Source: Methanoregulaceae archaeon (GTDB lineage Bacteria; Armatimonadota; Fimbriimonadia; Fimbriimonadales; Fimbriimonadaceae). From it: a stretch of 64,000 nt of DNA. The stretch lies in NCBI GenBank assembly GCA_020850325.1, contig JADZEW010000015.1, positions 1 through 64,000 on the forward strand, written 5' to 3'. Shown in pieces: positions 33,445 to 41,928 of the stretch. Position numbers and translations under genes: made by a program. The first letter of the stretch is position 1, and every line of letters starts with the position of its first letter. Under the pieces are notes generated by a model. It saw only the letters and a program-made list of their open reading frames with translations, was not told where the DNA came from and did no database searches.

Positions 33445-33683
33445 TTCCTGCCCTCTTCAATCATCTCTTTGATCTCCCCAGGATTCACGCGGTACTTGGC
33501 ACGAAGCTCGCGCAGACCCGCCACCGCCTCGGCGACCGACACGGTTTCGGGCTCCTGAGCATAGGGGCTGAGCACGGCCAGTGGGTGCCCGTGTCGGGTG
33601 ATGATGATGGTCTCACCCTGCGCGACTTCGTCGAGCAAAGCAGCCAGGTGCGTCTTGGCTTCGTAAGTGCCGACGGTTTTCAT
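33441..33683 (-). CDS. Phd/YefM-family antitoxin
   Basis: An 80-residue antitoxin. The N-terminal DNA-binding fold TYEAKTHLAALLDEVAQGETIIITRHGHPLAVL is classic Phd/YefM. The C-terminal part ([28 protein letters not shown]) is the helix that would wrap around the toxin. It overlaps vapC by 4 nt and its upstream DNA carries two ACTAGT-centred palindromes, the likely operator for autorepression. Confidence 0.9.
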   Translation of the reverse strand: MKTVGTYEAKTHLAALLDEVAQGETIIITRHGHPLAVLSPYAQEPETVSVAEAVAGLRELRAKYRVNPGEIKEMIEEGRK

Positions 33684-33703
33684 ACTAGTCTAAGACTAGT
33701 CTA
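33683..33703 (-). promoter_or_regulatory. Operator/promoter of toxin-antitoxin pair
   Basis: Two copies of actagtcta (33684-33692 and 33695-33703) lie 11 bp apart, about one helical turn, including the 8-bp palindrome gactagtc (33694-33701). On the minus strand they create two TAGACT -10-like boxes directly before the antitoxin ATG. This arrangement fits an antitoxin dimer binding its own promoter. Confidence 0.6.
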
Positions 33704-33735
33704 AACTTCAAAAAGTTCCCAGTGAGCCCTGTAAA

Positions 33736-33785
33736 GGCTCTCCCTCCCTAACCCTCCCTCTCGCGGGAGCGAAAGGGAGGGAGCC
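33736..33785. repeat. GC-rich intergenic hairpin (CTCGCGGG type)
   Basis: Imperfect inverted repeat between the GH38 gene stop and the antitoxin: ggctctccctccct (33736-33749) pairs with agggagggagcc (33774-33785), with a small bulge and an inner ctcgcggg loop. A similar hairpin with tctcgcggg occurs at 58876-58915. It may end the GH38 transcript or be a dispersed intergenic element. Confidence 0.4.
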
Positions 33786-33787
33786 CG

Positions 33788-36268
33788 TTAGTCCACCCGA
33801 TGGACCGTCGCCCAGATCTCGCGTTTGGCGTCGAGGTCTCGGGTTTGCTTGCGGCCGGGGATGAGGTCGAGATACAGCGTCGCGATCTCGTTGGCGCGCA
33901 TGTTGAACCGGAGCCGCTGGGGCACGATGCCGAATGGTTCGAGCTCCTCGGGGGTCGCATAGAGCGCGTTCGGGTCGGCGGCTTCGGGGGTCAGTTCCTG
34001 CTCGATCTGGCCGAGGAGGTTGGTCCTGAACGCCTTCGCCACCGGCCCGGCGATGACGAGGTCGACCTCGCGATCCTTGCCTTCGAGTTCCACCAAACGC
34101 ACGATGAACGGATACTCGATGCCCTCGCCCGCGTAGCGCTCGGTGTGGCGCCCGGCGTAGTCGCCGATCTCGCGGTAGAAGGCGGTCACGCGGACGTGGT
34201 CGGAGTCGAGGCGAAGAGGGGCGAACTTGGCGGGAAGGTCGCCTTCTTGATCGGGGCCGCTCGGAGCATCACACCAAGCCCTAGCCTCTTGAGCCCTAGA
34301 CCATCGTTCGGCGTCGGAAAGTCGACCGTGCGGGATCAACCAAAGCGTCGTGAAGTCGGTCTCCCAATGATCCTCGTCCCAAGGGTCATAGAGGTTGAGC
34401 ACCGCCTCCGCGCCTTGGTCGGTTTTGAACCACTGTTGGGTGCCGTCGTGAGCAATGAGCAAACCCCGGCCGTCGGCTTGGACCAAGTCCACAAAACTCA
34501 GCCCCGTGAACGCGCCCTCGACGTTCTCGAACCATTGGGGCGACGTCATCCAGTCCCCCTCGGGGTACTTGCGAACCCCCTTGCTGGTCTGGGTGACCCG
34601 TTGCACACCGTAGGGCGTATCGCGGATGATCTCGTGGACTCCATGGCGAAGTTCAAAGCGGGTCTTCATCGCCCCTCCAAACCCCGGTTCCGGGTCAACA
34701 TGATTCGGATAGAACTGGATTTCGAACCCGTCAATACCCTCCATCACATCGATTGTGAGTCGGTAGCTCGGCATGCCCTCGCCGTGGTAGCGCAGCTCAA
34801 GCGCACTGTTGATGAAATCAACTTCGGCCAGTTCGAGCCAAGCACTTGAGCGCTGCTGACCATTCGAGCGCCAGACCAACTCCATCAGAGGTTGCTCTTC
34901 GGAGAGCACTCCCTCCGGAAACTCGTCAGTCCAGATCTGTCGGAGAACACCTCGCTTCACGTCGAAGTGGGCGCGGAATGCTCCGTCTTCGAACCAGGCG
35001 TCATCACCCTCGACCCGGAAGCCCCGGGGCTTCTTCCAAGCACCTATCGGCGCAAACCCGAAGGCAGGGACTTCGACGCCGAACTGCGACACGCGCGACC
35101 AGCCGAGCGGATTGCGGTTGTAGCCTCGAACGCCATTCTCAGGTAATCGGCGAGCCAGCATGCCTTCCAGCAACGCACCGATGTTCCAAGCCAACTCCTG
35201 TGCCCGCCGGTAACTCGCCTCGCCCACCCGGCCGCAAAGCCCCTCGCACTCGCAGTTGTCGTGGTGCTGCGCGGACAGCAGCTCTCGCCACGCCTCCTCC
35301 AACTCCCACGTCGGATACACGTCCCACTGCGCGTACGGCCGCCCGAACAGACTCAGCATCGCCGCCAGCGACTCTGCCGACATGATCGCCTTCTCAGCCT
35401 CGAACGACATCCGCCGCATGCGGTCCGAGTTCTTCCCCAACGACAACCCGTGCCACATCTCGCCGGGGTCGTATTGGCGGGTGATCGTCGGCTCGGAACT
35501 CTCCAGATACGAACCAAGCGTCGTCGGAACAACTTCAAACCGCGGGTCGTTCAGCAGCTCGCGAAGCCGCGGTAGGATCACCTCGGCGCGGCACATCCAG
35601 TCCGGCGAGGGCATCAGCTCCAACCACTGCTGAATCAGCGGCACACCCGATTCCTGCGAAGGCGGGTTGGCGGCGAGGTCGGCTAGCAGGATCTCCATGT
35701 CCTCCGGCCACTGGTGCAGATTCAGGGCGTTGCGGCTGGCGGTCCTCAGCTTCGAGCCGTCGGGGGCTTGCCACCAGATAACCGGCGCATCCTCGCGGGG
35801 CACTTCCGGCGTGTGCCAGGTCCATTGGAAGAACAGCGAGGCACCCGTGTAGCCCGCGCCGACCAGCATCTGCGGCAGTTGCGGGAAGCAGTAGAACTCC
35901 TCTTCCCAGAACGTCTTCGGCCATACGCCGAGCAACCGGCGGCAGGTGCGCGCGCCGTAGATGAGCTGCCGCACGTTCGATTCGCCGCCGTGGAACTGAC
36001 CGTAAGGCTGCCCATACGAGCCGCCGATGATCTCGATGTCACACGCGGCGATGGCTTCTTTGAGTTCGCCGAGGGCCTCGGGATCCTCGGCGGCCAGCTT
36101 CTCGTAGCCGATGGCGTCGAAGTTCACGCCGCCCTTCACGCCCGCCTCGCGGACCAGCTTGCGCATATCGCGGATGGAACCAGGCAGGACGTGGTAGCCC
36201 CACAACCACTGCATATCCACCCAGTGCATGTGGTTGCCAAACGTGTAGGCGAGGCGCGGACGAGACAT
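33788..36268 (-). CDS. Divergent glycoside hydrolase family 38 (alpha-mannosidase-like) protein
   Basis: An 826-residue cytosolic protein of the GH38 alpha-mannosidase fold. The frame runs to 36556, but the family start HMHW is near residue 13, so I chose ATG 36268. A TATGCT box lies 7 nt before it. The metal-binding motif normally H-x-H-x-D is here H13-M-H15-W-V-D18, one residue longer. The nucleophile segment, normally Q-x-D-x4-GGES (as in GPWYTQTDT), here reads QPYGQFHGGES, with Tyr89 at the Asp position. The middle (about 240-420) has helical GRVGEASYRRAQELAWN and the C-terminal beta domains are intact. It faces a sialate esterase gene, so a glycan role is plausible, but retaining-mannosidase activity is doubtful. 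Confidence 0.82.
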   Translation of the reverse strand: MSRPRLAYTFGNHMHWVDMQWLWGYHVLPGSIRDMRKLVREAGVKGGVNFDAIGYEKLAAEDPEALGELKEAIAACDIEIIGGSYGQPYGQFHGGESNVRQLIYGARTCRRLLGVWPKTFWEEEFYCFPQLPQMLVGAGYTGASLFFQWTWHTPEVPREDAPVIWWQAPDGSKLRTASRNALNLHQWPEDMEILLADLAANPPSQESGVPLIQQWLELMPSPDWMCRAEVILPRLRELLNDPRFEVVPTTLGSYLESSEPTITRQYDPGEMWHGLSLGKNSDRMRRMSFEAEKAIMSAESLAAMLSLFGRPYAQWDVYPTWELEEAWRELLSAQHHDNCECEGLCGRVGEASYRRAQELAWNIGALLEGMLARRLPENGVRGYNRNPLGWSRVSQFGVEVPAFGFAPIGAWKKPRGFRVEGDDAWFEDGAFRAHFDVKRGVLRQIWTDEFPEGVLSEEQPLMELVWRSNGQQRSSAWLELAEVDFINSALELRYHGEGMPSYRLTIDVMEGIDGFEIQFYPNHVDPEPGFGGAMKTRFELRHGVHEIIRDTPYGVQRVTQTSKGVRKYPEGDWMTSPQWFENVEGAFTGLSFVDLVQADGRGLLIAHDGTQQWFKTDQGAEAVLNLYDPWDEDHWETDFTTLWLIPHGRLSDAERWSRAQEARAWCDAPSGPDQEGDLPAKFAPLRLDSDHVRVTAFYREIGDYAGRHTERYAGEGIEYPFIVRLVELEGKDREVDLVIAGPVAKAFRTNLLGQIEQELTPEAADPNALYATPEELEPFGIVPQRLRFNMRANEIATLYLDLIPGRKQTRDLDAKREIWATVHRVD

Positions 36269-36275
36269 GCCCTTT

Positions 36276-36281
36276 AGCATA
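36276..36281 (-). promoter_or_regulatory. -10 box for GH38 gene
   Basis: TATGCT on the minus strand, 7 nt before ATG 36268. Together with the TAAACT box at 36295-36300 on the plus strand, it packs two divergent leaderless-type promoters into 39 nt. Confidence 0.4.
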
Positions 36282-36294
36282 GAGCAAACGGGGC

Positions 36295-36300
36295 TAAACT
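36295..36300 (+). promoter_or_regulatory. -10 box for sialate esterase gene
   Basis: TAAACT, 7 nt before ATG 36308, fits the leaderless pattern. It shares a 39-nt region with the divergent GH38 promoter. Confidence 0.4.
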
Positions 36301-36307
36301 TGAATCC

Positions 36308-38203
36308 ATGAAACTTGCCGCCGGTATGGTGTTGGCGCTCGCGGTCACGATGGCCGCCGCCGAAGTCAAACTCGCCTCCCCGTTCTCGTCGAACATGGTT
36401 CTGCAGCGGCAGACCGAAGTGACGATCTGGGGCACCGCCGACCCCGGCGAGCAGATCACCCTGCGGGCCACCTGGGGCGCGACCGGTAAAGCCACCGCCG
36501 ACGACAAGGGCCAGTGGCGCGCGAAGCTGAAGACCGGCCCCGCCGGAGGACCGCATGAGCTAAGCGTCAGCGGATCCAACTCCCTGTACCTTCGCAATAT
36601 CCTCCTCGGCGAAGTATGGGTGTGCTCTGGTCAATCGAACATGGAGTGGCCTCTCAACATCGTTGAGAACGGTCCCGCCGAAGTCGCCGCCGCCAACCAC
36701 CCGAATCTGCGATTCTTGACGGTGCCCCATCGCATGGCCGATCAGCCGGAGAACTCCTTCGCAGGCAGCTGGGTGGCTTGCAAGCCGGAAACTGCCCGGG
36801 GCTTCTCGGCCACGGCGTACTACTTCGGCCTCGCGCTGCAGCGTGAACTGCGCGTCCCCGTAGGCTTGATCCAAACCGCGGTCGGGGGAACTGAGGCCGA
36901 GCTTTGGACCAGCGAGCCGACCCTTCGCACCATGCCAGATCTAGCGGCGAGATTTGATGCCGTACGGCAGCGCTACCAAGAGGCGCAGAATGCGGCCGCC
37001 GAGCGGCGAAAGCGCCTAGCCGCCGATCCGGGTCTGGGTCAGTGGTCAGCCAACGAGATGGATGATCGCGAGTGGAGCCGCATCTCAGATCCGGGGCTCT
37101 GGCGTGAGGGCGACTTGGCCGACCTCGACGGCACCGTCTGGTACCGAGCGCGGCTGTTGCTTACGGACAGCCAAGCCAAGGAAGGCGGCACGTTGCGTCT
37201 TGGCCAGATCGACGATGAGGATGAGGTGTGGATCAACGGCAGACCTGTCGGCAAGACCGCCGGCGCGGGACAGGAAAGAGCCTACCAAGTCAAGCCAGAA
37301 GGGCTCCGCGAAGGATTCAACACGGTGGCCATCCGCGTGACCGATACCGGCGGCGAGGCTGGATTCCGCAACCCGCGCGCGATCGGCTTCTTCCCCAAGG
37401 AGGGATCGATTCCGCTGACGAACTGGCGCTACCGCATTGGCGTGAAGACCAACGATCTGCCCGCCCCATTCGGCGCACCCCGGCCCGGAGCGAGTCTCTA
37501 CAACGGCATGATCGCGCCGCTCGTACCGTACACGATTCGCGGAGCCATTTGGTACCAAGGCGAATCGAACGTCTCGCGCGCTGAACAGTATCGCACGCTC
37601 TTCCCGGCGATGATCGCCGACTGGCGCAAGGCGTGGGGCATGGAACTCGCGTTCTATTTTGTACAGATTTCACCCTTTGAATATGGACAGAATCATGCCA
37701 GCGCGGAGCTTCGCGAGGCGCAGTTGGACACGTACCGCACCGTGCCGATGACCGGCATAGCGGTGACCGCCGACATCGTGCCTAACCTTCGCGACATCCA
37801 TCCGACGATCAAGCAGCCGGTGGGCGAGCGGTTGGCGAAATGGGCGCTGGTCAACCAATACGGTCGCAAGGACATCGTCCCCTCGGGCCCGCTCTACAAG
37901 AGCGCAAAGCGTGACGGCAAGGCGATGCGCGTGGAGTTCGACTTCGGAGTCGGCCTTACCGTGAAGGGCGACTCGATCCTAGGACTGGAGATCGCGGGCG
38001 AGGACTTGAAGTTCGTTCCTGCGCAGGGAAAGGTCGAAGGATCCACGCTGGTGGTCTGGGCAGATGGCGTCGAGAAGCCGGCCGCGGTTCGACTGGGTTG
38101 GAAGGATGCGGTGCTGATGAATCTGTTCAACGGGGCCGGGCTGCCTGCGTCACCGTTCCGCACGGACTCCGCTCCCCGGCTGACGGCAGGCGTGAAGTGG
38201 TGA
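36308..38203 (+). CDS. Sialate O-acetylesterase-like secreted esterase
   Basis: A 631-residue exported protein with a signal peptide (MKLAAGMVLALAVTMAAAE). The family SGNH motifs are present: the nucleophile Ser110 in CSGQSNMEWPLN and GESN in IWYQGESNVSRAEQY, plus a conserved His in RDIHPTIKQPVGERLA. These proteins remove O-acetyl groups from sialic acid or other glycans. The middle carries a beta-sandwich insert (about 250-370, GTVWYRARLLL, EDEVWINGRPVG), as in bacterial family members. It is divergent from the GH38 gene, so both may process the same glycan. The true acetylated substrate is not known. Its stop is directly followed by the stop of the convergent methyltransferase gene. Confidence 0.88.
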   Translation: MKLAAGMVLALAVTMAAAEVKLASPFSSNMVLQRQTEVTIWGTADPGEQITLRATWGATGKATADDKGQWRAKLKTGPAGGPHELSVSGSNSLYLRNILLGEVWVCSGQSNMEWPLNIVENGPAEVAAANHPNLRFLTVPHRMADQPENSFAGSWVACKPETARGFSATAYYFGLALQRELRVPVGLIQTAVGGTEAELWTSEPTLRTMPDLAARFDAVRQRYQEAQNAAAERRKRLAADPGLGQWSANEMDDREWSRISDPGLWREGDLADLDGTVWYRARLLLTDSQAKEGGTLRLGQIDDEDEVWINGRPVGKTAGAGQERAYQVKPEGLREGFNTVAIRVTDTGGEAGFRNPRAIGFFPKEGSIPLTNWRYRIGVKTNDLPAPFGAPRPGASLYNGMIAPLVPYTIRGAIWYQGESNVSRAEQYRTLFPAMIADWRKAWGMELAFYFVQISPFEYGQNHASAELREAQLDTYRTVPMTGIAVTADIVPNLRDIHPTIKQPVGERLAKWALVNQYGRKDIVPSGPLYKSAKRDGKAMRVEFDFGVGLTVKGDSILGLEIAGEDLKFVPAQGKVEGSTLVVWADGVEKPAAVRLGWKDAVLMNLFNGAGLPASPFRTDSAPRLTAGVKW

Positions 38204-38914
38204 TCAGCTAGCTTCGACCACCAACCACGCAAAGCCCAGAGTGTCGCGCCCGTAGCGCCAATACGCCTCGAACCACCGATCGCTGTATGCGCGGAACTCC
38301 TCGGCATCAACGTCCGCGGCGTTGTCGGCCAGCCACGCAAGCATGGTGTTCCGGTAGAGCCCTTCGTAGTGGTCCCACTCGGCGGTGGTCGAGGTCGTGA
38401 GATACGCGATCCGCGGAACACTCTCACATAGTGCAGTCAAGGTCGGCATCTCCTCGGGGGTCGCCCCTAGTACGTCGAGATACGCCGCATCCGGATCGCG
38501 TTGCCAGTAGCCATCACCGATGAGTGCGCGTCCACCGGACTTCAGCATGCGATCGATCTCAGGCAGTCCTGCCTCCAGACCGCCCAGTGCATGGCTCGCG
38601 CCGATGAGCAGCACAGTGTCGAAGATCCCGCTCGCCACGAGATCCGCGTCGTAGTTGCAGTTCATCCACTTCACAGTGGAGCCGAAAGCGCGCCCACGCT
38701 CGACGAACTCTGGGTTAGGCTCGAACGCAACGACCTCCGCCCCCATCTCCACCGCCAGAGCGGCCCAGCCGCCGAAGCCGGCTCCGATATCGAGAACGCG
38801 TGCACCTGGGCAAACACCCGCCACTCGAAGCAACTCACGAGCGCGGACGGATGCGATCGGTGCCGCGAACTCGTGCTGGGCATGCGCGATGGTGGAGAAT
38901 CGGCGGCGATCCAT
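38204..38914 (-). CDS. SAM-dependent methyltransferase
   Basis: A 236-residue class I methyltransferase. Motif I is VLDIGAGFGGWAALAVEMG with the acidic AFEPNPEFVERG; a loop with TVLLIGASHALGGLEAGLPEIDRML and GGRALIGDGYW is the usual mid-domain. The frame is open to 39226 but ATG 38914 gives the typical start and avoids covering the cysS promoter. The substrate is unknown; the relatively long C-terminus (HYEGLYRNTMLAWLADN, AYWRYGRDTLGF) is typical of small-molecule enzymes of the ubiE-like class. It is divergent from cysS, with 84 nt between starts. Confidence 0.75.
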   Translation of the reverse strand: MDRRRFSTIAHAQHEFAAPIASVRARELLRVAGVCPGARVLDIGAGFGGWAALAVEMGAEVVAFEPNPEFVERGRAFGSTVKWMNCNYDADLVASGIFDTVLLIGASHALGGLEAGLPEIDRMLKSGGRALIGDGYWQRDPDAAYLDVLGATPEEMPTLTALCESVPRIAYLTTSTTAEWDHYEGLYRNTMLAWLADNAADVDAEEFRAYSDRWFEAYWRYGRDTLGFAWLVVEAS

Positions 38915-38984
38915 CAGATAGCCAGACGAAGAGCGCGAACCAAAGGCGCGGGATACTTTCCCAAGCGTGGTAAGCCCCGCCCGG

Positions 38985-38990
38985 TATCCT
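38985..38990 (+). promoter_or_regulatory. -10 box for cysS
   Basis: TATCCT within cggtatcct (38982-38990), 8 nt before ATG 38999. The same cggtatcct occurs upstream of valS at 42935-42943. Confidence 0.4.
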
Positions 38991-38998
38991 ACAGAAGT

Positions 38999-40495
38999 AT
39001 GAGCCACCGTTCGTTTCGACTCTACGACACGATGACCCGCCAAGTCAAAGAACTGGTGCCGGCAACGCCCGGACACCTCAAGTTCTATTCGTGCGGGCCG
39101 ACGGTGTACAGCTACGCTCACATCGGCAACTTCCGCACGTTCTTGACCGCTGATCTCATCGTCCGAACCGCGGAAGCACTGGGTTGGAACGTCGACTATG
39201 TGAGCAACATCACCGACGTCGGCCACCTCACGAGCGACGATCAGGATGGCGGCGAAGACCGCATGGAAAAGGGGCTCAAGTCCAAAGAGGGCGAGCGCTT
39301 TGCCAACGTGTGGGACCTTGCCGAGTTCTATGCGGATTGCTTCAAGGAGGATTGGGATCGGCTGAACCTACGCCGACCGCTGGTGTGGCCCAAAGCCACC
39401 CAACACATGCGTGAGCAGATCGCGGCGGCCGAGAAGTTGATCGAAACCGGGCACGCTTACGAAACCCCGACGGGTGTCTACTATCGTGTGGGCAGCTTCG
39501 CGGGCTATGGAAAGCTCAGCGGGAACACCGACCGAGAGGAACTCATTACCGGCGCGCGAGACGTGGTTCGAGACGACAACAAGGAGCACCCTTCCGATTT
39601 CGCCCTCTGGAAGAAGGATGAGAAGCACCTCATGCAGTGGTACTCACCGTGGGGCTGGGGCTTCCCGGGCTGGCATCTCGAGTGCTCGGTTATGGCGATG
39701 GCCTACCTCGGCGAGACGCTTGACCTCCACGCGGGCGGCGAGGATCTCATCTTCCCTCACCACGAGTGCGAGATCGCCCAGAGCGAAGCCCTAACGGGAA
39801 AGCCGTTTGCCCGACATTGGATTCACACCCGCTTTTTGCAGGTGGATGGCCAGAAGATGTCGAAGTCCCTCGGCAACTTCTTTACAGTGCGCGACCTCGT
39901 CGATGGCAAAGGCGCCGACCCGCTGGCGGTTCGCTACGCCCTCATCTCACAGAACTACGGCGTACCCCACAACTTCACGATGGATCTGCTTCGCGACGCC
40001 ACCCAGAAGATCGAACGGTATCGCCAATGCGATGAGAAGGCTCGCAAGGCCATCGCTCAACCTGGCGAGCCCAACGCCGCAGCCGATGTCTTCGTCGAAA
40101 GCCTTCGCGACCTCTACGACGAGGTGCTCGACGCAATGTGCGACAACCTCAACACGTCGGTCGCGCTCGCGAAGGCGCTGGAAGGAACTCGGGTCATTTT
40201 GCGAGAGTCAAGCCTCGACCTGCCCATGGCAGAGGCGGCCCTGCAGTTCTTGGGGGACATCAATGACCTCCTCGGCATCGTGAGTTTGGATCGTAACGTG
40301 CCCAGTGCCAGCGACACTACTTCCTCCGTACCGGAAGCTTGGATCGAGCAAAAGATCCAGGAGCGAGCAGAAGCCAAGGCCGCCAAGGACTTTGCCAGGG
40401 CGGATCATGTGCGTGACGAACTTGCCGCGCTAGGCATAGAACTAAGAGATACGCCGGAGGGAACGACTTGGAAACATCGCGCAACTATTCTGTAA
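38999..40495 (+). CDS. cysS: Cysteinyl-tRNA synthetase
   Basis: A 498-residue class I tRNA synthetase that charges tRNA-Cys. HIGH appears as YSCGPTVYSYAHIGNFRTF, with the zinc-binding Cys; the second zinc site is in GWHLECSVMAM and HHECEIAQSEA; KMSKS is QKMSKSLGNFFTV. The C-terminal helical domain (DALCDNLNT-like DAMCDNLNTSVALAKAL and KDFARADHVRDELAALGIELRDTPEGTTW) is complete. I used ATG 38999 (MSHRSFRLYDT) rather than longer upstream frames, which lie antisense to the methyltransferase gene. Confidence 0.97.
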   Translation: MSHRSFRLYDTMTRQVKELVPATPGHLKFYSCGPTVYSYAHIGNFRTFLTADLIVRTAEALGWNVDYVSNITDVGHLTSDDQDGGEDRMEKGLKSKEGERFANVWDLAEFYADCFKEDWDRLNLRRPLVWPKATQHMREQIAAAEKLIETGHAYETPTGVYYRVGSFAGYGKLSGNTDREELITGARDVVRDDNKEHPSDFALWKKDEKHLMQWYSPWGWGFPGWHLECSVMAMAYLGETLDLHAGGEDLIFPHHECEIAQSEALTGKPFARHWIHTRFLQVDGQKMSKSLGNFFTVRDLVDGKGADPLAVRYALISQNYGVPHNFTMDLLRDATQKIERYRQCDEKARKAIAQPGEPNAAADVFVESLRDLYDEVLDAMCDNLNTSVALAKALEGTRVILRESSLDLPMAEAALQFLGDINDLLGIVSLDRNVPSASDTTSSVPEAWIEQKIQERAEAKAAKDFARADHVRDELAALGIELRDTPEGTTWKHRATIL

Positions 40496-40561
40496 TGTTG
40501 AGAAACGTGCTGTGTTTTGCGGTCTTTGCCGGTTTTTGCGCTAGGATGGGCAATTCTGTAG

Positions 40562-40598
40562 TGATCGCTGAATCGTTTTCATAACGATCATGTAACAT
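40562..40598 (+). promoter_or_regulatory. Inverted repeats and -10 box before LuxR gene
   Basis: tgatcg (40562-40567) pairs with cgatca (40585-40590) around atcgtt (40572-40577)/aacgat (40583-40588) with a 5-nt loop. TAACAT (40593-40598) lies 7 nt before ATG 40606. The nested repeats look like an operator, perhaps for autoregulation. Confidence 0.45.
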
Positions 40599-40605
40599 CA
40601 TTAGT

Positions 40606-41235
40606 ATGAGAGTAGCCGTCGTTTGCAAGGACACGTTAATCCGCGAGGCCGTTTCGAGCCTGCTAACCCATGAAGGACCGTTTTCGGTAACGGCTGGTGG
40701 AGACTCCGTCAGTGGAGCCATGCGGTCCGTTGGTACCGACACTCGCTCCGTGCTCGTGGTAGTTGCCGGCGGGCTTTCCATCGAGGACTGGGTCGAGCTT
40801 GGCGAGGCCAAGGCGTTAAATCAGATTCAGGTTGTGCTCGTCGTCGACTCCACCAGTAACTCGACCGCGTATCGTATCGCTGATGCGGTCGTCCGCGAAG
40901 CGGACGGAAGCGTCAACCTAATCAATGCGGTCAAGCGCTTCATCGACACCGTCAATCCCGGAGAGCGCCCGTTGCAGGCCATGCAGGCCGGCACGCATCC
41001 GCTGATCGTGGCTGAGAGCATCCACCAGACTTACGGCGGCCGCCGGCTCACCCGCCGCGAGTTGGAAGTTGCCCAGTTGGTCGCGCAGGGTATGGCGAAC
41101 CGCCGCATCTCCCAGGTGCTCGACCTGCAAGAGCAGAGTGTCAAGAACCTCGTCAGTTCGATCATGCGCAAGCTGAACTGCGAGAACCGGACCCAGGTCG
41201 CGCTGAAGCTTCACGGCACCGCGGCACCGAACTAA
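40606..41235 (+). CDS. LuxR/NarL-family regulator with degenerate receiver
   Basis: A 209-residue DNA-binding protein with two domains. Residues about 1-125 have the receiver fold (MRVAVVCKDTLIREAVSSLL; VVLVVDST; ending AVKRFI). The phosphorylated Asp of active receivers, expected near residue 54, is absent (SVLVVVAGGLSIE), as is the acidic pair near residues 7-9 (VVCKD). The C-terminal domain (about 145-209) is a full LuxR helix-turn-helix: LTRRELEVAQLVAQGMANRRISQVLDLQEQSVKNLVSSIMRKL. It would bind DNA without phosphorylation, perhaps through a ligand or protein partner. No histidine kinase is nearby. It stands between cysS and cdsA. Confidence 0.85.
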   Translation: MRVAVVCKDTLIREAVSSLLTHEGPFSVTAGGDSVSGAMRSVGTDTRSVLVVVAGGLSIEDWVELGEAKALNQIQVVLVVDSTSNSTAYRIADAVVREADGSVNLINAVKRFIDTVNPGERPLQAMQAGTHPLIVAESIHQTYGGRRLTRRELEVAQLVAQGMANRRISQVLDLQEQSVKNLVSSIMRKLNCENRTQVALKLHGTAAPN

Positions 41236-41238
41236 GCA

Positions 41239-41919
41239 TTGAAGGCGCGGATCATTACCGCGCTGATCGGGATTCCGATCGTTTTGGGGGCGTGTTTCTA
41301 CACGTCCCCATTACCATTCCTTGCTTTGCTACTTCTGGCGATTGGGCTCACAGCGGTCGAGGCTTTCTCTTTGTTCATCCAGCTATGGGGTACCGGAGCT
41401 TGGGCGAAGTTCGCATCGGCTCTGATCACCTTTCTTTGGGTCGGCGTACCGCTCGCTTCCTTGAACCTCCTCCATTGGGGCAGCTTGCCTAGCGAGCCTT
41501 CTTTCGGCCCATTTCGCTGGGACGCACCCGTCCTCATCGCCCTCCTGCCCCTCTGGGCGGGTGACTCCGCCGCCATCTTTGCCGGTAAGGCCTTCGGAAA
41601 GCACCTCATGGCGCCTTCGATCTCTCCCAAGAAGACATGGGAGGGTGGCATCGCTAACTTCCTCGCTTGCGTGCTGACGGCATATGGAGTTGGACTGTGG
41701 ATTGGACTGCCCGTCACGCATTCCCTCGCCATTGGAGCCTCTACGGGCATCCTTGGCCAAGTCGGTGACCTCGCACAGAGCTGGCTGAAGCGACGGGTGG
41801 GCGTCAAAGACTCGGGCACGATCTTGCCGGGGCACGGTGGATTCCTCGACCGGCTAGATTCGCTGCTTTTCTCCGCCATCCCGGCCGTGCTCATCACCAT
41901 CTACGGACTCACTAGGTAA
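41239..41919 (+). CDS. cdsA: Phosphatidate cytidylyltransferase (CDP-diglyceride synthase)
   Basis: A 226-residue integral membrane enzyme making CDP-diacylglycerol from phosphatidate and CTP, the branch point of phospholipid synthesis. The signature near the C-terminus is complete: SWLKRRVGVKDSGTILPGHGGFLDRLDS. Also present is SPKKTWEGGIANFLA. It has about six spans. The start is TTG 41239, 4 nt after the regulator stop, so it is probably cotranscribed with the LuxR gene. It is shorter than the 270-residue E. coli enzyme, as in many Gram-positive relatives. Confidence 0.93.
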   Translation: MKARIITALIGIPIVLGACFYTSPLPFLALLLLAIGLTAVEAFSLFIQLWGTGAWAKFASALITFLWVGVPLASLNLLHWGSLPSEPSFGPFRWDAPVLIALLPLWAGDSAAIFAGKAFGKHLMAPSISPKKTWEGGIANFLACVLTAYGVGLWIGLPVTHSLAIGASTGILGQVGDLAQSWLKRRVGVKDSGTILPGHGGFLDRLDSLLFSAIPAVLITIYGLTR

Positions 41920-41928
41920 CCTCCGCGC

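Noticed and set aside
33788-36556. Long N-terminal extension of the GH38 protein
   Set aside because: The extra 96 residues lie over the divergent esterase gene and read as Gly/Arg-rich shadow; the family starts near ATG 36268, which has its own -10 box.
38501-38998. 166-codon upstream extension of cysS
   Set aside because: Antisense to the methyltransferase gene; cysteinyl-tRNA synthetases start at MSHRSFRLYDT-like sequence.
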